Source of the DNA: Tychonema sp. LEGE 06208
Lineage (GTDB): Bacteria; Cyanobacteriota; Cyanobacteriia; Cyanobacteriales; Microcoleaceae
Reading direction: 5' to 3'
Assembly (NCBI RefSeq): GCF_015207505.1
Contig: NZ_JADEWT010000030.1
Location: forward strand, 1 to 55,959
Length of the DNA: 55,959 nucleotides
Part shown: positions 9,832 through 17,348 of the stretch, in pieces
Position numbering within the stretch: the first letter of the stretch is position 1
How the letters are laid out: each line of letters opens with the position of its first letter
Program-made: the position numbers and the translations under genes
The notes under the pieces: model-generated
Told to the model about the DNA's origin: nothing
What the model saw: the letters and a program-made list of their open reading frames with translations, nothing else
The model's database searches: none

Positions 9832-10013
9832 TTTTAGCTAAAATAGGAATTGCGTAGGAATCAGGATCGGAATCGAACCGCGAAGGCGCAAAGGACGCGA
9901 AGAAATAATGGTTTCAGAGGGTTTGAAACTGCGATTAATATCTCGGTTTGATTTTACAGCAAAATTTAGCAATTCCGGCGCAAATCTAAAACCTGAATTC
10001 AATAATTAAACTT
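9832..10013. repeat. Spacer with another copy of the GCGTCC/GCGGTTC dispersed repeat
   Basis: Bases 9876-9906 read GAACCGCGAAGGCGCAAAGG followed by ACGCGAAG, the reverse complement of the repeat seen downstream of several genes. It sits 50 bp upstream of the mannosidase start, in the shared promoter region with the divergent hypothetical gene. Confidence 0.7.
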
Positions 10014-11987
10014 ATGTCTAACGGTTACTACGGCCCATACCAAAGCCGAATATTAAATTTTATATCCAAACAGTCCCGCCAAGTCGCCGATAATTGCGAT
10101 CGCACTTGGCGACAAATTAAACAAACAACCCTCAGCGGTACCCAAATTCTACTTTATCCAGCTTACTTGCTGGTGCAAAGTTCCCGAATGTTGACCAGAC
10201 AGTTGCGGGAATCAAGTCCCAAGGTAGATTTACCTGAATTGCAAAAAGATGTTGGGGACGAAAATCCCGATTTGCTACCAAATTGGGATGAGGGAGAAAC
10301 GTCGGAAAGTTCGATCGGCAAAATCCTGCACTTAGCCGAAAATCTTCTAAATCCGTCACAAACTGCCAAAACTTTAGCCAGTGCCCCGCTGTTAATAAAT
10401 CAGACAAATTCAGCAACGGAGAAACCAGCTAGGGGTTTGCTTCCAGCTATCAATTTTTTCAGTGGAAAAACTGCCAAACATCAAACAACTTCCGCCTTAG
10501 AACATCCGCTAACCAAAACTCAATTAGACAGCAAACCACAAGTTAGCGCCATCGCGACTTTCATTCCGGCGCGCACTTTAGTTTTGGTGGGAAGAGAAAA
10601 TCAGGTGTTAGATATTTTGACACCCCAACAGCAGGAATTGCTGGAAAATCGGATAACTTGGGAAGTCGCCAACAACGGGCCGGAACGGCGGCACATTGCC
10701 CAAAAAGAATTAAAGTTTAATCTCGGTTTGGAGTCGGCTGCTAAAAAATCTCAGTTAGCGCCGGTGCGTCGTTTTTGGGAATTGATGGCTTGGCTGCAGA
10801 CAAGTCCGGTTGCGGTGAAAAGAAATCAGTTTGGAGAATCAATTTTCGCAGTCAAAAAATCGATCGACCGCAACGCTATCTTACTCCAAAAAGCCACAGC
10901 GCAGATGGCTGCTGCGACAACAACCGCACTGCAGCAGTCGATTTCTGCATCAAATTCTACTGATGACAATACGCCAAAATTAGAAACTTATTTTAACAAC
11001 AAGCTCGATCGAGCGCCCAATCCTCTCTCCTTTGTCACATTACTCGATCGCGCCGCCCTCAACCTCGAAGAATTTACCGTCCCCCCAGCCGACAAAACCA
11101 CCGCGGCCAATCCCGAGGTAAAACTTGATACATCAGTCGCGCCAACCAATTTAGGTCTGACCGCCCGCGAAATCCTGGAGAAATACGCTCAAAACATCGA
11201 AACAATGATTTGGTCGTCAGTAGACCACCTGCTGGGCAAAGAAACAGCAGCCAGTGATAGCACGGAGAAATCTGTAGCAATTAGGTATTATTTGCAACAT
11301 CAAGGACAGCTAGAGAAAACCGAAAACACCCAAGAGGTCGATCGACCTTGGTTGAATTGGCAAGACTTATTCGGGGAACCAGGGCCGCAGCAGTCGATCG
11401 AGGGCAGTTCCGAACCCGACGGCGCAACAGATCAAATCTCAATATCACAAAACAGATCAAAAGTCAAGGAGGAAATGGCAGAAGGTCGATCGACTGCAGT
11501 CTCAATATCGCCCTACCCCAAATCAATTCACCGCCTGCTCGCCGGACTCAAGCAGAGCTTGCTCGCACCAGAGTCAAAAAGTCAACCCCAAAAAGCCTCA
11601 AATTTAGCAGTAACTCAAAAAAATAGCCCTGCACCCGCAACACCATCAACCCCTGGGGGGAAACAGGAAACCCAAGTGCCAAAATACACAAACCCCAACA
11701 CCGCGCCAAACAGCCAATCCCCAACAGCAATCACCCAGCAAACCAGCAAATATACCCCAACAGCCACAGCGGCCCAACCAACAAATCGCAGCGCCACCGT
11801 CCCGCCCGCCGACGAATACTTAGAAACAAAATCCGAATCAATGGGTTACATTAAACACCCGCTAGAACAAGTGCTCGAATGGATAGACCTACTCATGGTG
11901 CGACTAGAAAACATCCTAGAGCAACTCTGGAACTGGGCAAAAACCAATTGGCCAACAATCCTCCAAACCAAAGATAAAATTGAGTAA
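10014..11987 (+). CDS. Hypothetical protein, low-complexity, cyanobacterial type
   Basis: A 657-residue protein that I do not recognise. The N-terminal ~60 residues (YQSRILNFISKQSRQ...TLSGTQILLYPAYLLVQSSR) look structured and mildly amphipathic. A second ordered segment spans about 180-270 (LVLVGRENQVLDILTPQQQ). The middle and the stretch 480-615 are rich in Pro, Ser, Thr, Gln and Ala and are probably disordered. A C-terminal amphipathic helix (LEQVLEWIDLLMVRLENILE) ends the protein. No signal peptide or full transmembrane helix is obvious. It lies 75 bp upstream of psbI on the same strand, so co-transcription is possible but not shown. Confidence 0.75.
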   Translation: MSNGYYGPYQSRILNFISKQSRQVADNCDRTWRQIKQTTLSGTQILLYPAYLLVQSSRMLTRQLRESSPKVDLPELQKDVGDENPDLLPNWDEGETSESSIGKILHLAENLLNPSQTAKTLASAPLLINQTNSATEKPARGLLPAINFFSGKTAKHQTTSALEHPLTKTQLDSKPQVSAIATFIPARTLVLVGRENQVLDILTPQQQELLENRITWEVANNGPERRHIAQKELKFNLGLESAAKKSQLAPVRRFWELMAWLQTSPVAVKRNQFGESIFAVKKSIDRNAILLQKATAQMAAATTTALQQSISASNSTDDNTPKLETYFNNKLDRAPNPLSFVTLLDRAALNLEEFTVPPADKTTAANPEVKLDTSVAPTNLGLTAREILEKYAQNIETMIWSSVDHLLGKETAASDSTEKSVAIRYYLQHQGQLEKTENTQEVDRPWLNWQDLFGEPGPQQSIEGSSEPDGATDQISISQNRSKVKEEMAEGRSTAVSISPYPKSIHRLLAGLKQSLLAPESKSQPQKASNLAVTQKNSPAPATPSTPGGKQETQVPKYTNPNTAPNSQSPTAITQQTSKYTPTATAAQPTNRSATVPPADEYLETKSESMGYIKHPLEQVLEWIDLLMVRLENILEQLWNWAKTNWPTILQTKDKIE

Positions 11988-12010
11988 TCTTTAGCCTATG
12001 ATAAAAAAAG

Positions 12011-12040
12011 TTGCACTCGCAGCAATCAGCTCAGTATTAA
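12011..12040 (+). promoter_or_regulatory. Candidate sigma-70-type promoter for psbI
   Basis: TTGCAC (12011-12016) and TATTAA (12035-12040) are separated by 18 bases and lie just upstream of the GGAGG ribosome-binding site at 12050-12054. The match is reasonable but was found by eye; no transcription start is known. Confidence 0.35.
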
Positions 12041-12062
12041 ACCATCTTTGGAGGCTCCCACA

Positions 12063-12179
12063 GTGCTAACCCTCAAAATCGTAGTTAATGTAGTTGTCCT
12101 ATTTTTTGTTTCCCTGTTCGTATTTGGATTTTTGTCCAATGACCCAGCCCGGAACCCCAACCGCAGAGACATGGAATAA
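12063..12179 (+). CDS. psbI: Photosystem II reaction centre protein I (PsbI)
   Basis: This 38-residue protein reads [20 protein letters not shown] then [18 protein letters not shown]. It matches PsbI in length, in the single N-terminal transmembrane helix, and in the conserved tail FGFLSxDPARNPxR. PsbI binds near D1 and CP43 in the thylakoid membrane and stabilises early photosystem II assembly. The start codon is GTG, preceded by a strong GGAGG eight bases upstream, which fixes the start. A promoter-like TTGCAC-N18-TATTAA lies just before it. The residues NVVVLFF replace the more usual YIVVxFF. The gene is easily missed because of its size and non-ATG start. Confidence 0.95.
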   Translation: MLTLKIVVNVVVLFFVSLFVFGFLSNDPARNPNRRDME

Positions 12180-12560
12180 GCCAGCTATCTGGGCCGCTAG
12201 TTCGGGGGGCCGACACCGCAGCCCCCGAACCAGGGCACGAAGCCACAACAATGAGTAAATCAAAACTTGACCTCGCACCACCAGCGAGGTTATCTTGTGG
12301 CAAAACAAACCCGTTTGCTAGGAAATATTCGCTGATTCCCGCGAAACATCTAGTAAGCAACCAAGTTTATAAAGATGAGCCAGCTAACAACTCCGCGCAG
12401 CAAAAAAATTTAGCTTAACTTTGAAACGCTGGCTGTTAAGTGCGAAAATTTGGACGATCGATTCTCAGCTATAAAAAACCTCTAAAATCTAAAATCTAAA
12501 ATCTAAAATCTAAAATCTAAAATCTAAAATCTAAAATCGGATGACTCACCTGTTGTAACT
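12180..12560. other. psbI downstream region with two hairpins and a heptamer array
   Basis: An inverted repeat, arms GTTCGGGGG (12200-12208) and CCCCCGAAC (12222-12230), follows psbI by 20 bp. A second hairpin has arms ACCTCGC (12270-12276) and GCGAGGT (12284-12290). Neither has a long T-run, but the first could protect or end the psbI transcript. From 12481 to 12538 the unit AAAATCT is repeated about eight times, ending 22 bp before the next start codon. No gene is seen. Confidence 0.6.
12481..12538. repeat. Heptanucleotide tandem repeat, unit AAAATCT
   Basis: About eight head-to-tail copies lie immediately upstream of the DUF3769 gene. In the frame of that gene the array contains TAA stops, so it sets the upstream limit of the coding region. 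Confidence 0.95.
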
Positions 12561-15104
12561 ATGCCATATCCGGTACCGCCGCCCGAACCACCTGCCATCA
12601 TCTACATCGCGAAACCAAAGAAAGCAGCCCTAACTGTCGCAGCCAGTGATGGAGACACCCCCAGCAACTCCGTAGAAACACCGGAACCAAGTTCAGAAAT
12701 CGTTCAGCCACCCCAGCAACCGGCCCAAGTAGAAGAAGCAGCAGTCCTCGATACCCCCCCAGCCAGCAACCAACAGCCTCCAGAAATCGCACACCCTCCA
12801 GCCATAGTCGAAAGCGACGAAGCAGTAGCGGGATTTGGGCACCCGGTTGCTGCGGAAAAACCCGAAACTCCAGCAGCTAAGCAAGATTCCTCATTTACTG
12901 CTTACCAGTTAGGTTCGGTAGAAAATGCTGTGGCAGCTCGGAATCGCCAAAAAATAGTAGGGGAGCAGAGAAAAGAGGACAAGAATGCGCTAAAACCGCA
13001 AGAAAGTTGGTATCAGGCCCAAGGCCGACAGTTAGAAGAGAACGCTCCCGTACCAACAGAGATTCCCGTTCCAGAACCCGCGCCAGAACAGCCTCCCACC
13101 GAGCAGCAACAGTTCGAGATTCCCACACCAGGAACCGCCCCCGCACCAAGAACCGCCCCCAAACCCGCAACAAGAGAGCCCAAACCAAAGCCCAAACCAG
13201 CCGCGCCGGGAGTCCGCACCGCACCATCTCAGCGGACGGTGCCTTTTCCGGTGAGTCCGGCCGATACCATCGAAATTAAGGCCGACCGCCAAGAATTTGA
13301 CGACAAGCAGCAAATTGTCACGGCGGTTGGTAATGTTGTGGTGCGGTTCCGGCAAACTGTGATAGATGCCGATCGCGCGATCGTCAACCTAGTCACCCGC
13401 CAAGTGGTAGCATCAGGCAACGTCGCCTATAGTCGCGGCCAACAAGTAGTCCGCGGCCAGCAGATGGAATTCAATCTCGGCCTCAACTCCGGCGCAGTCG
13501 AACAAGCAAGTGGCGAAATATTCCTGCCCGCAGCAGGTAGCGAATTAACGCCCACACTACCCACAGATATTAGTGCCGGAACCATTCTCGAACAGCCTCT
13601 GAGCGATCGAATTACCAGCCAGCAGCCCCTGCGCCAAGTCAAATCCCCAGGAGCGGCCAGCGTCACCATCGGCGGCGGCGGACAGCTAGCAGCCCCCCAA
13701 GTTGTCGGCGCAGTCAACCGCATCCGCTTTGAAGCAGAACGCCTCGAACTTCTGCCCAACGGCGCCAGAGTCGCAACCAACATTCGGATTACTAACGACC
13801 CGTTTTCCCCGCCAGAATTTGAATACAGGGCGCGGAGGGCGACGATTAGAAGCATTTCGCCCACGGCTGAAGAATTAGTCACAAATTCGCCCCGCTTAGT
13901 ATTTGACAACCGCATCAAAATACCCGTGTATCCCCGCAGACAAGTGTTTGACAGCCGACAGCAGAACGGCCCTTGTTTGACCTTTGGCTACGACGGCGGG
14001 GACAGGGGCGGTTTGTATGCCGAGTGCGGTTTTCAGGTGTTGCAAAACGGGCCGGTGCGGCTCACCCTGACACCACAAATATACCTTCAGCGGGTCGTGG
14101 CAGATCACGGCGGCAATCCGTTTTTTCCCGACAGCTACGGACTCAAAGCGAAGTTGACCTCTAGGCTAGGCCCTCGTACCAATATCGAAGCCTCGGCGAT
14201 ATTTCTGAGTTTCGAGGATTTCCCGAATTTGCCAGAAGACAGCTTTCGGGGCAATGTGCGCCTGCTGCAGTCGATCGGCACTCACTCTCTAGCGGCAGAA
14301 TACAGTTACCGCGATCGACTGTTTAACGGCTCTCTGGGCTATCAAACCGTGCAGAGCAGCCTCGGGGCAGTCCTCACTTCCCCCGTCATCCCACTCGGCA
14401 GCACAGGCATCAATCTCAGCTATCAAGCCGGGTATCAATTTATCAATGCTGACACCGATAGACCAGACTTGCTCGAACCAGTGCGCGAAAACAACCGCAT
14501 CGATTTAGGCCGCGCCCAAGCCAGCTTCGCCTTGAGCCGCGGCTTCAACCTGTGGGAGGGTAAAGCGCTACCCCGCACTCCCACCCAGGGTTTGAAGTAC
14601 ACGCGCAACCCAGTGGTTCCTTTCTTGCAACTAGCCTTGGGAGTCCGGGGAGTTGGCACTTATTACAGCAGCGGCGACACACAAAACTCGATCGCCAGCA
14701 GCGTCGGCATTCAAGGGCAGTTCGGCCATTTCTCCCGCCCTTTCCTCGACTACACTGGATTTAACGTGACTTACACTCAGGTAGCGCGGGACGGCATATC
14801 GCCTTATTTGTTCGATCGGCTAGTAGATTTGAAAGTCCTATCTTTTGGACTTGTCCAGCAAGTTTACGGAGGATTTCGAGTTGGCTTTCAAACAGCTATT
14901 AATTTAGAGAGCAAGGAAGCAATCAGTACGAACTACACTTTAGAATACAGCCGTCGCAGCTACGCAATTATTTTGCGTTTTAATCCTGAACGTCAAGTCG
15001 GCAGCCTGACTTTTAGAATTAGCGACTTCAATTGGAACGGCACTCCCCAACCTTTTTCTGGAGACGTGAAAACAGTAGAAGGAGGCGTGCGTTTATCCGA
15101 TTAA
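12561..15104 (+). CDS. LptD/OstA-like outer-membrane protein, DUF3769 family
   Basis: An 847-residue protein. Residues 1-240 are a Pro/Glu/Ala-rich, probably disordered region. Residues about 245-320 form an OstA/LptA-like repeat (IEIKADRQEFDDKQQIVTAV, then GNVVVRF and DADRAIVNL). This is the fold that handles lipopolysaccharide in the periplasm. The rest (about 380-847) is rich in alternating polar/hydrophobic strands and aromatics, ending TFRISDFNWNG, as expected for a beta-barrel. The architecture matches the cyanobacterial DUF3769 proteins, LptD-like candidates for outer-membrane lipopolysaccharide assembly. No classical signal peptide is seen at this ATG. The reading frame is closed just upstream by stops in the heptamer array, so export would need an unusual signal or the true N-terminus has been lost. 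The start is therefore less certain than the identity. Confidence 0.82.
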   Translation: MPYPVPPPEPPAIIYIAKPKKAALTVAASDGDTPSNSVETPEPSSEIVQPPQQPAQVEEAAVLDTPPASNQQPPEIAHPPAIVESDEAVAGFGHPVAAEKPETPAAKQDSSFTAYQLGSVENAVAARNRQKIVGEQRKEDKNALKPQESWYQAQGRQLEENAPVPTEIPVPEPAPEQPPTEQQQFEIPTPGTAPAPRTAPKPATREPKPKPKPAAPGVRTAPSQRTVPFPVSPADTIEIKADRQEFDDKQQIVTAVGNVVVRFRQTVIDADRAIVNLVTRQVVASGNVAYSRGQQVVRGQQMEFNLGLNSGAVEQASGEIFLPAAGSELTPTLPTDISAGTILEQPLSDRITSQQPLRQVKSPGAASVTIGGGGQLAAPQVVGAVNRIRFEAERLELLPNGARVATNIRITNDPFSPPEFEYRARRATIRSISPTAEELVTNSPRLVFDNRIKIPVYPRRQVFDSRQQNGPCLTFGYDGGDRGGLYAECGFQVLQNGPVRLTLTPQIYLQRVVADHGGNPFFPDSYGLKAKLTSRLGPRTNIEASAIFLSFEDFPNLPEDSFRGNVRLLQSIGTHSLAAEYSYRDRLFNGSLGYQTVQSSLGAVLTSPVIPLGSTGINLSYQAGYQFINADTDRPDLLEPVRENNRIDLGRAQASFALSRGFNLWEGKALPRTPTQGLKYTRNPVVPFLQLALGVRGVGTYYSSGDTQNSIASSVGIQGQFGHFSRPFLDYTGFNVTYTQVARDGISPYLFDRLVDLKVLSFGLVQQVYGGFRVGFQTAINLESKEAISTNYTLEYSRRSYAIILRFNPERQVGSLTFRISDFNWNGTPQPFSGDVKTVEGGVRLSD

Positions 15105-15150
15105 TTCAATTGGCTAATTGGGAATTGGTCAAACAGGGTATTTGGAACCA

Positions 15151-15200
15151 ACAGTTAACAGACAACAGTCAACAGTCAACAGTCAACAGACAACAGACAA
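15151..15200. repeat. Heptanucleotide tandem repeat, unit CAACAGT
   Basis: Imperfect copies of AACAGTC/CAACAGA fill the spacer between the DUF3769 gene and the next gene and end 15 bp before that gene's ATG. Confidence 0.85.
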
Positions 15201-15214
15201 CGAACCAATAACAA

Positions 15215-15883
15215 ATGATAGAAGTGACGGCAATATCTGCACAAGCAGCGGCTCTGCTGGTTCACTACGGCTTTGACCTAGGTGGCAAAAAAGCCGAAAA
15301 ATTGGCGGGTGAATGGCTGACCAAGTACCCCGGCTACTGGCTGCGTTTAGCAGTGGTTGAAGCGCTTTATCAAGGGCGCTACAAAGCTGTTTCTGTCGAT
15401 CAGCTATTGAGTATGTGGCACCGGATAGGAGAACCGCTCTATCATTTTAATCGCGAGTTTGAACGCTTAGTCTGCAACAATTTTCCTCAAGATTTAAACT
15501 TTGAAAAAGAGCCTAAACTGCCGCAGGACGGTAGAGTTTTATCGAACCCCGCACCGGCAGTCAGTGTCGCAGAGTTAGATTTGCTTGCGCCGTCAGAGCC
15601 CGAAATCGATCGCGCGCCAGATGCAGAAGTCCCGAACATAGAAGTACAGGAAACAGAAAAATTACCCGATCGCGATCGTACAAAAGAAAATCAAGAAGTT
15701 GTAGTATATGAAGACCTAGCCCTTACCGCCCTCGCCGATAAAGCCGAGGTCGATCGCTTTTTACCCGACAAACCTGTGACAAAATCATTCCCAGTTGTCA
15801 AACACACTGATTTTCACACCAAGTTAAAAGCCATTGCCCTCAAAGGCCGAATCAAAAAGCGAGAAAGCAGAAAGAAAGTGTAA
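15215..15883 (+). CDS. Conserved hypothetical protein, cyanobacterial
   Basis: A 222-residue protein that I do not recognise functionally. Residues 1-95 look ordered and helical (LVHYGFDLGGKKAEKLAGEW, YPGYWLRLAVVEALYQGRYK, SVDQLLSMWHRIGEPLYHF). A Glu/Pro-rich, probably disordered linker (100-185) follows, then a strongly basic C-terminus (TKLKAIALKGRIKKRESRKK). The layout could suit nucleic-acid or membrane-surface contact, but this is inference. It follows the DUF3769 gene on the same strand with a 110 bp spacer. Confidence 0.75.
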   Translation: MIEVTAISAQAAALLVHYGFDLGGKKAEKLAGEWLTKYPGYWLRLAVVEALYQGRYKAVSVDQLLSMWHRIGEPLYHFNREFERLVCNNFPQDLNFEKEPKLPQDGRVLSNPAPAVSVAELDLLAPSEPEIDRAPDAEVPNIEVQETEKLPDRDRTKENQEVVVYEDLALTALADKAEVDRFLPDKPVTKSFPVVKHTDFHTKLKAIALKGRIKKRESRKKV

Positions 15884-15893
15884 ATTTTGGGCA

Positions 15894-15930
15894 TTGGGCA
15901 TGGGGCATTGGGCATTGGGCATGGGGCATA
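15894..15930. repeat. Heptamer-type tandem repeat, unit GGGCATT
   Basis: Five to six copies of GGGCATT/GGGGCAT follow the stop of the preceding gene and abut the MITE-like element. Similar TGGGCAT tracts occur near 30243 and, on the other strand, near 47505-47556. Confidence 0.85.
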
Positions 15931-15934
15931 CCTC

Positions 15935-16042
15935 ATATCAAATCCGGTAGCATCGGAATGATTCAGATATATATTCTCGGACTCTGTGTACTCTGTGTTC
16001 TAATAAGGTTAAATCACCTGACGATACAAGCGGAAACGATAT
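15935..16042. mobile_element. MITE-like element, copy 1
   Basis: This 108-bp element is bounded by imperfect terminal inverted repeats. The left end reads ATATCAAATCCGGTAGCATC. The right end, reverse complemented, reads ATATCGTTTCCGCTTGTATC. It has no coding capacity. A closely matching copy in the opposite orientation lies at 19607-19712, and a more diverged one at 32478-32606. It is non-autonomous; no matching transposase gene is in the window. Confidence 0.75.
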
Positions 16043-16137
16043 CACTACGCTTGAGAACCGCTATAGCAGATTCATCAGTGGGGTAAATCTCTGATTCCTC
16101 AATTATTCAATTGTTCAATTCTTCAATCGACCGAAAG

Positions 16138-16650
16138 TTAACTTTTCGCAGTTACTCCCATCCGAATTTCCGAACAAAAAGATGCCTGTTGGGTACCGTT
16201 AGCTTGCTTAACAACGCTAGTCCGCAGCCGCAGATTGGGCATGAGATACCACAGCCTTTCTTCGGCGCGGACAGTATCTGATTCTGTAATCAATGTCAGC
16301 ACATCGTCATCGCCCATCACGTAGCGGGCGTTTCCCTTCTCTTGCAACACTTGACCTTCCCTAGGATTGTCGGGATTGGGGACGATCGCTAATATTGTAG
16401 AACCAATTTGTTTAGCTTGGTTGCGATCGGGAATACCGTCCCAAGAAATCCGAACGCCCTTTAGCTGAGTTGAGGTAGGGTTAATCGAGTGTTGTTGGCA
16501 AAGTTTGACAATTGCTGCATCGCTAGCTGTCACCATTTCTATTTTGAGGTCAGATTTACCAGCCTGTAATTCGCCAGACTGAAGATTGTGTACGGTACGC
16601 TGGGAAAACCATTTACCTGCACTTAACTCAAAAAACTCGATAACATCCAT
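16138..16650 (-). CDS. cpcS: Phycobiliprotein chromophore lyase, CpcS/CpeS family
   Basis: A 170-residue protein opening MDVIEFFELSAGKWFSQRTV, the hallmark N-terminus of the CpcS/CpeS (S-type) bilin lyases. The later segments GVRISWDGIP and LRLRTSVVKQANGTQQASFC fit the lipocalin-like beta-barrel of the family. These enzymes attach phycocyanobilin or phycoerythrobilin to a conserved cysteine of phycobiliprotein beta subunits (Cys84-type position) in the cytosol. Length is normal for the family. Which bilin and subunit it serves, and whether it is CpcS, CpcU or CpeS, cannot be decided here. No phycobiliprotein genes are adjacent. It is flanked on its 3' side by MITE-like copy 1. Confidence 0.87.
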   Translation of the reverse strand: MDVIEFFELSAGKWFSQRTVHNLQSGELQAGKSDLKIEMVTASDAAIVKLCQQHSINPTSTQLKGVRISWDGIPDRNQAKQIGSTILAIVPNPDNPREGQVLQEKGNARYVMGDDDVLTLITESDTVRAEERLWYLMPNLRLRTSVVKQANGTQQASFCSEIRMGVTAKS

Positions 16651-17348
16651 AAAACTTGTCTCTAAACTTAAATACTTCTTTATTTTCGATCGCCACGGGC
16701 GTGCTATAAACTCAGAAACCCGGTTTCTACCTGCGTACCTAGCGGTTAAACCAATGATTTTAGCTGATAAACCAGGTTTAAGAGTGCAAGTGCCACTCTA
16801 TATTTTAAAGGAATAGGGCGCGCCTGCAAAACTTTCCGGGATTTGGGTCCAGCAGATTGCAGGTTTGGTTGAGGTACGAAACCCCACCGGGCGACAGCAG
16901 GCTGATGCAGCCGAGTTGACAGAAAATTAGATTCGGCATCGTATGGCGCTAAAAAAGTCTGATTCGCGCATCCAATAGGATTGCGGTACCTTAAAAAATT
17001 GAGCTTTGAGAGTGTTAGCCGATCGACAATCATCATTCCCAGACCAGCTATATTAAGAAAAACAACGATATATGTCAGGTTTTGTCGATCGGTAGATTTG
17101 GCGCTGCAGAGTTGAATTTTCACGGGCTGCGGTTGATAGCAATCGCACTCATTAAAAATTCTCAAAGCAGACACGGACTCAAATACCAGCGATTCATTGA
17201 ACCATCAGCCTCATCGAGGGCAGTAGCCCGGTAGCAAATAGCCTTCAAATATGTCATCCTAAATAAACGAGAAAAGATTCTCGAGCGAGTTTCCAGCAAC
17301 GTGCAGCTAGCGATCGCATACATTTAAAAAAAAGACATCAGCAAATTT
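16651..17348. other. Long divergent spacer between the lyase and WD40 genes
   Basis: About 700 bp without a gene I can defend. It contains a 15-base palindrome AGAAACCCGGTTTCT (16714-16728) followed by fragments resembling the same motif (GATAAACCAGGTTT, 16767-16780), a known style of dispersed cyanobacterial repeat. A 142-codon minus-strand frame (16746-17174) has no recognisable domain and an unusual composition, so I treat it as probably non-coding. Promoters for both flanking genes should lie here, but none is clear. Confidence 0.45.

Noticed and set aside
11998..12069. A 23-codon frame starting ATG at 11998 and overlapping the psbI start
   Set aside because: It lacks a ribosome-binding site and contains the psbI promoter-like sequence and Shine-Dalgarno; coincidence is more likely.
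16746..17174. A 142-codon minus-strand open frame between the lyase and WD40 genes
   Set aside because: It has no recognisable domain and no good start signal. It overlaps dispersed-repeat sequence and has a composition unlike neighbouring genes.
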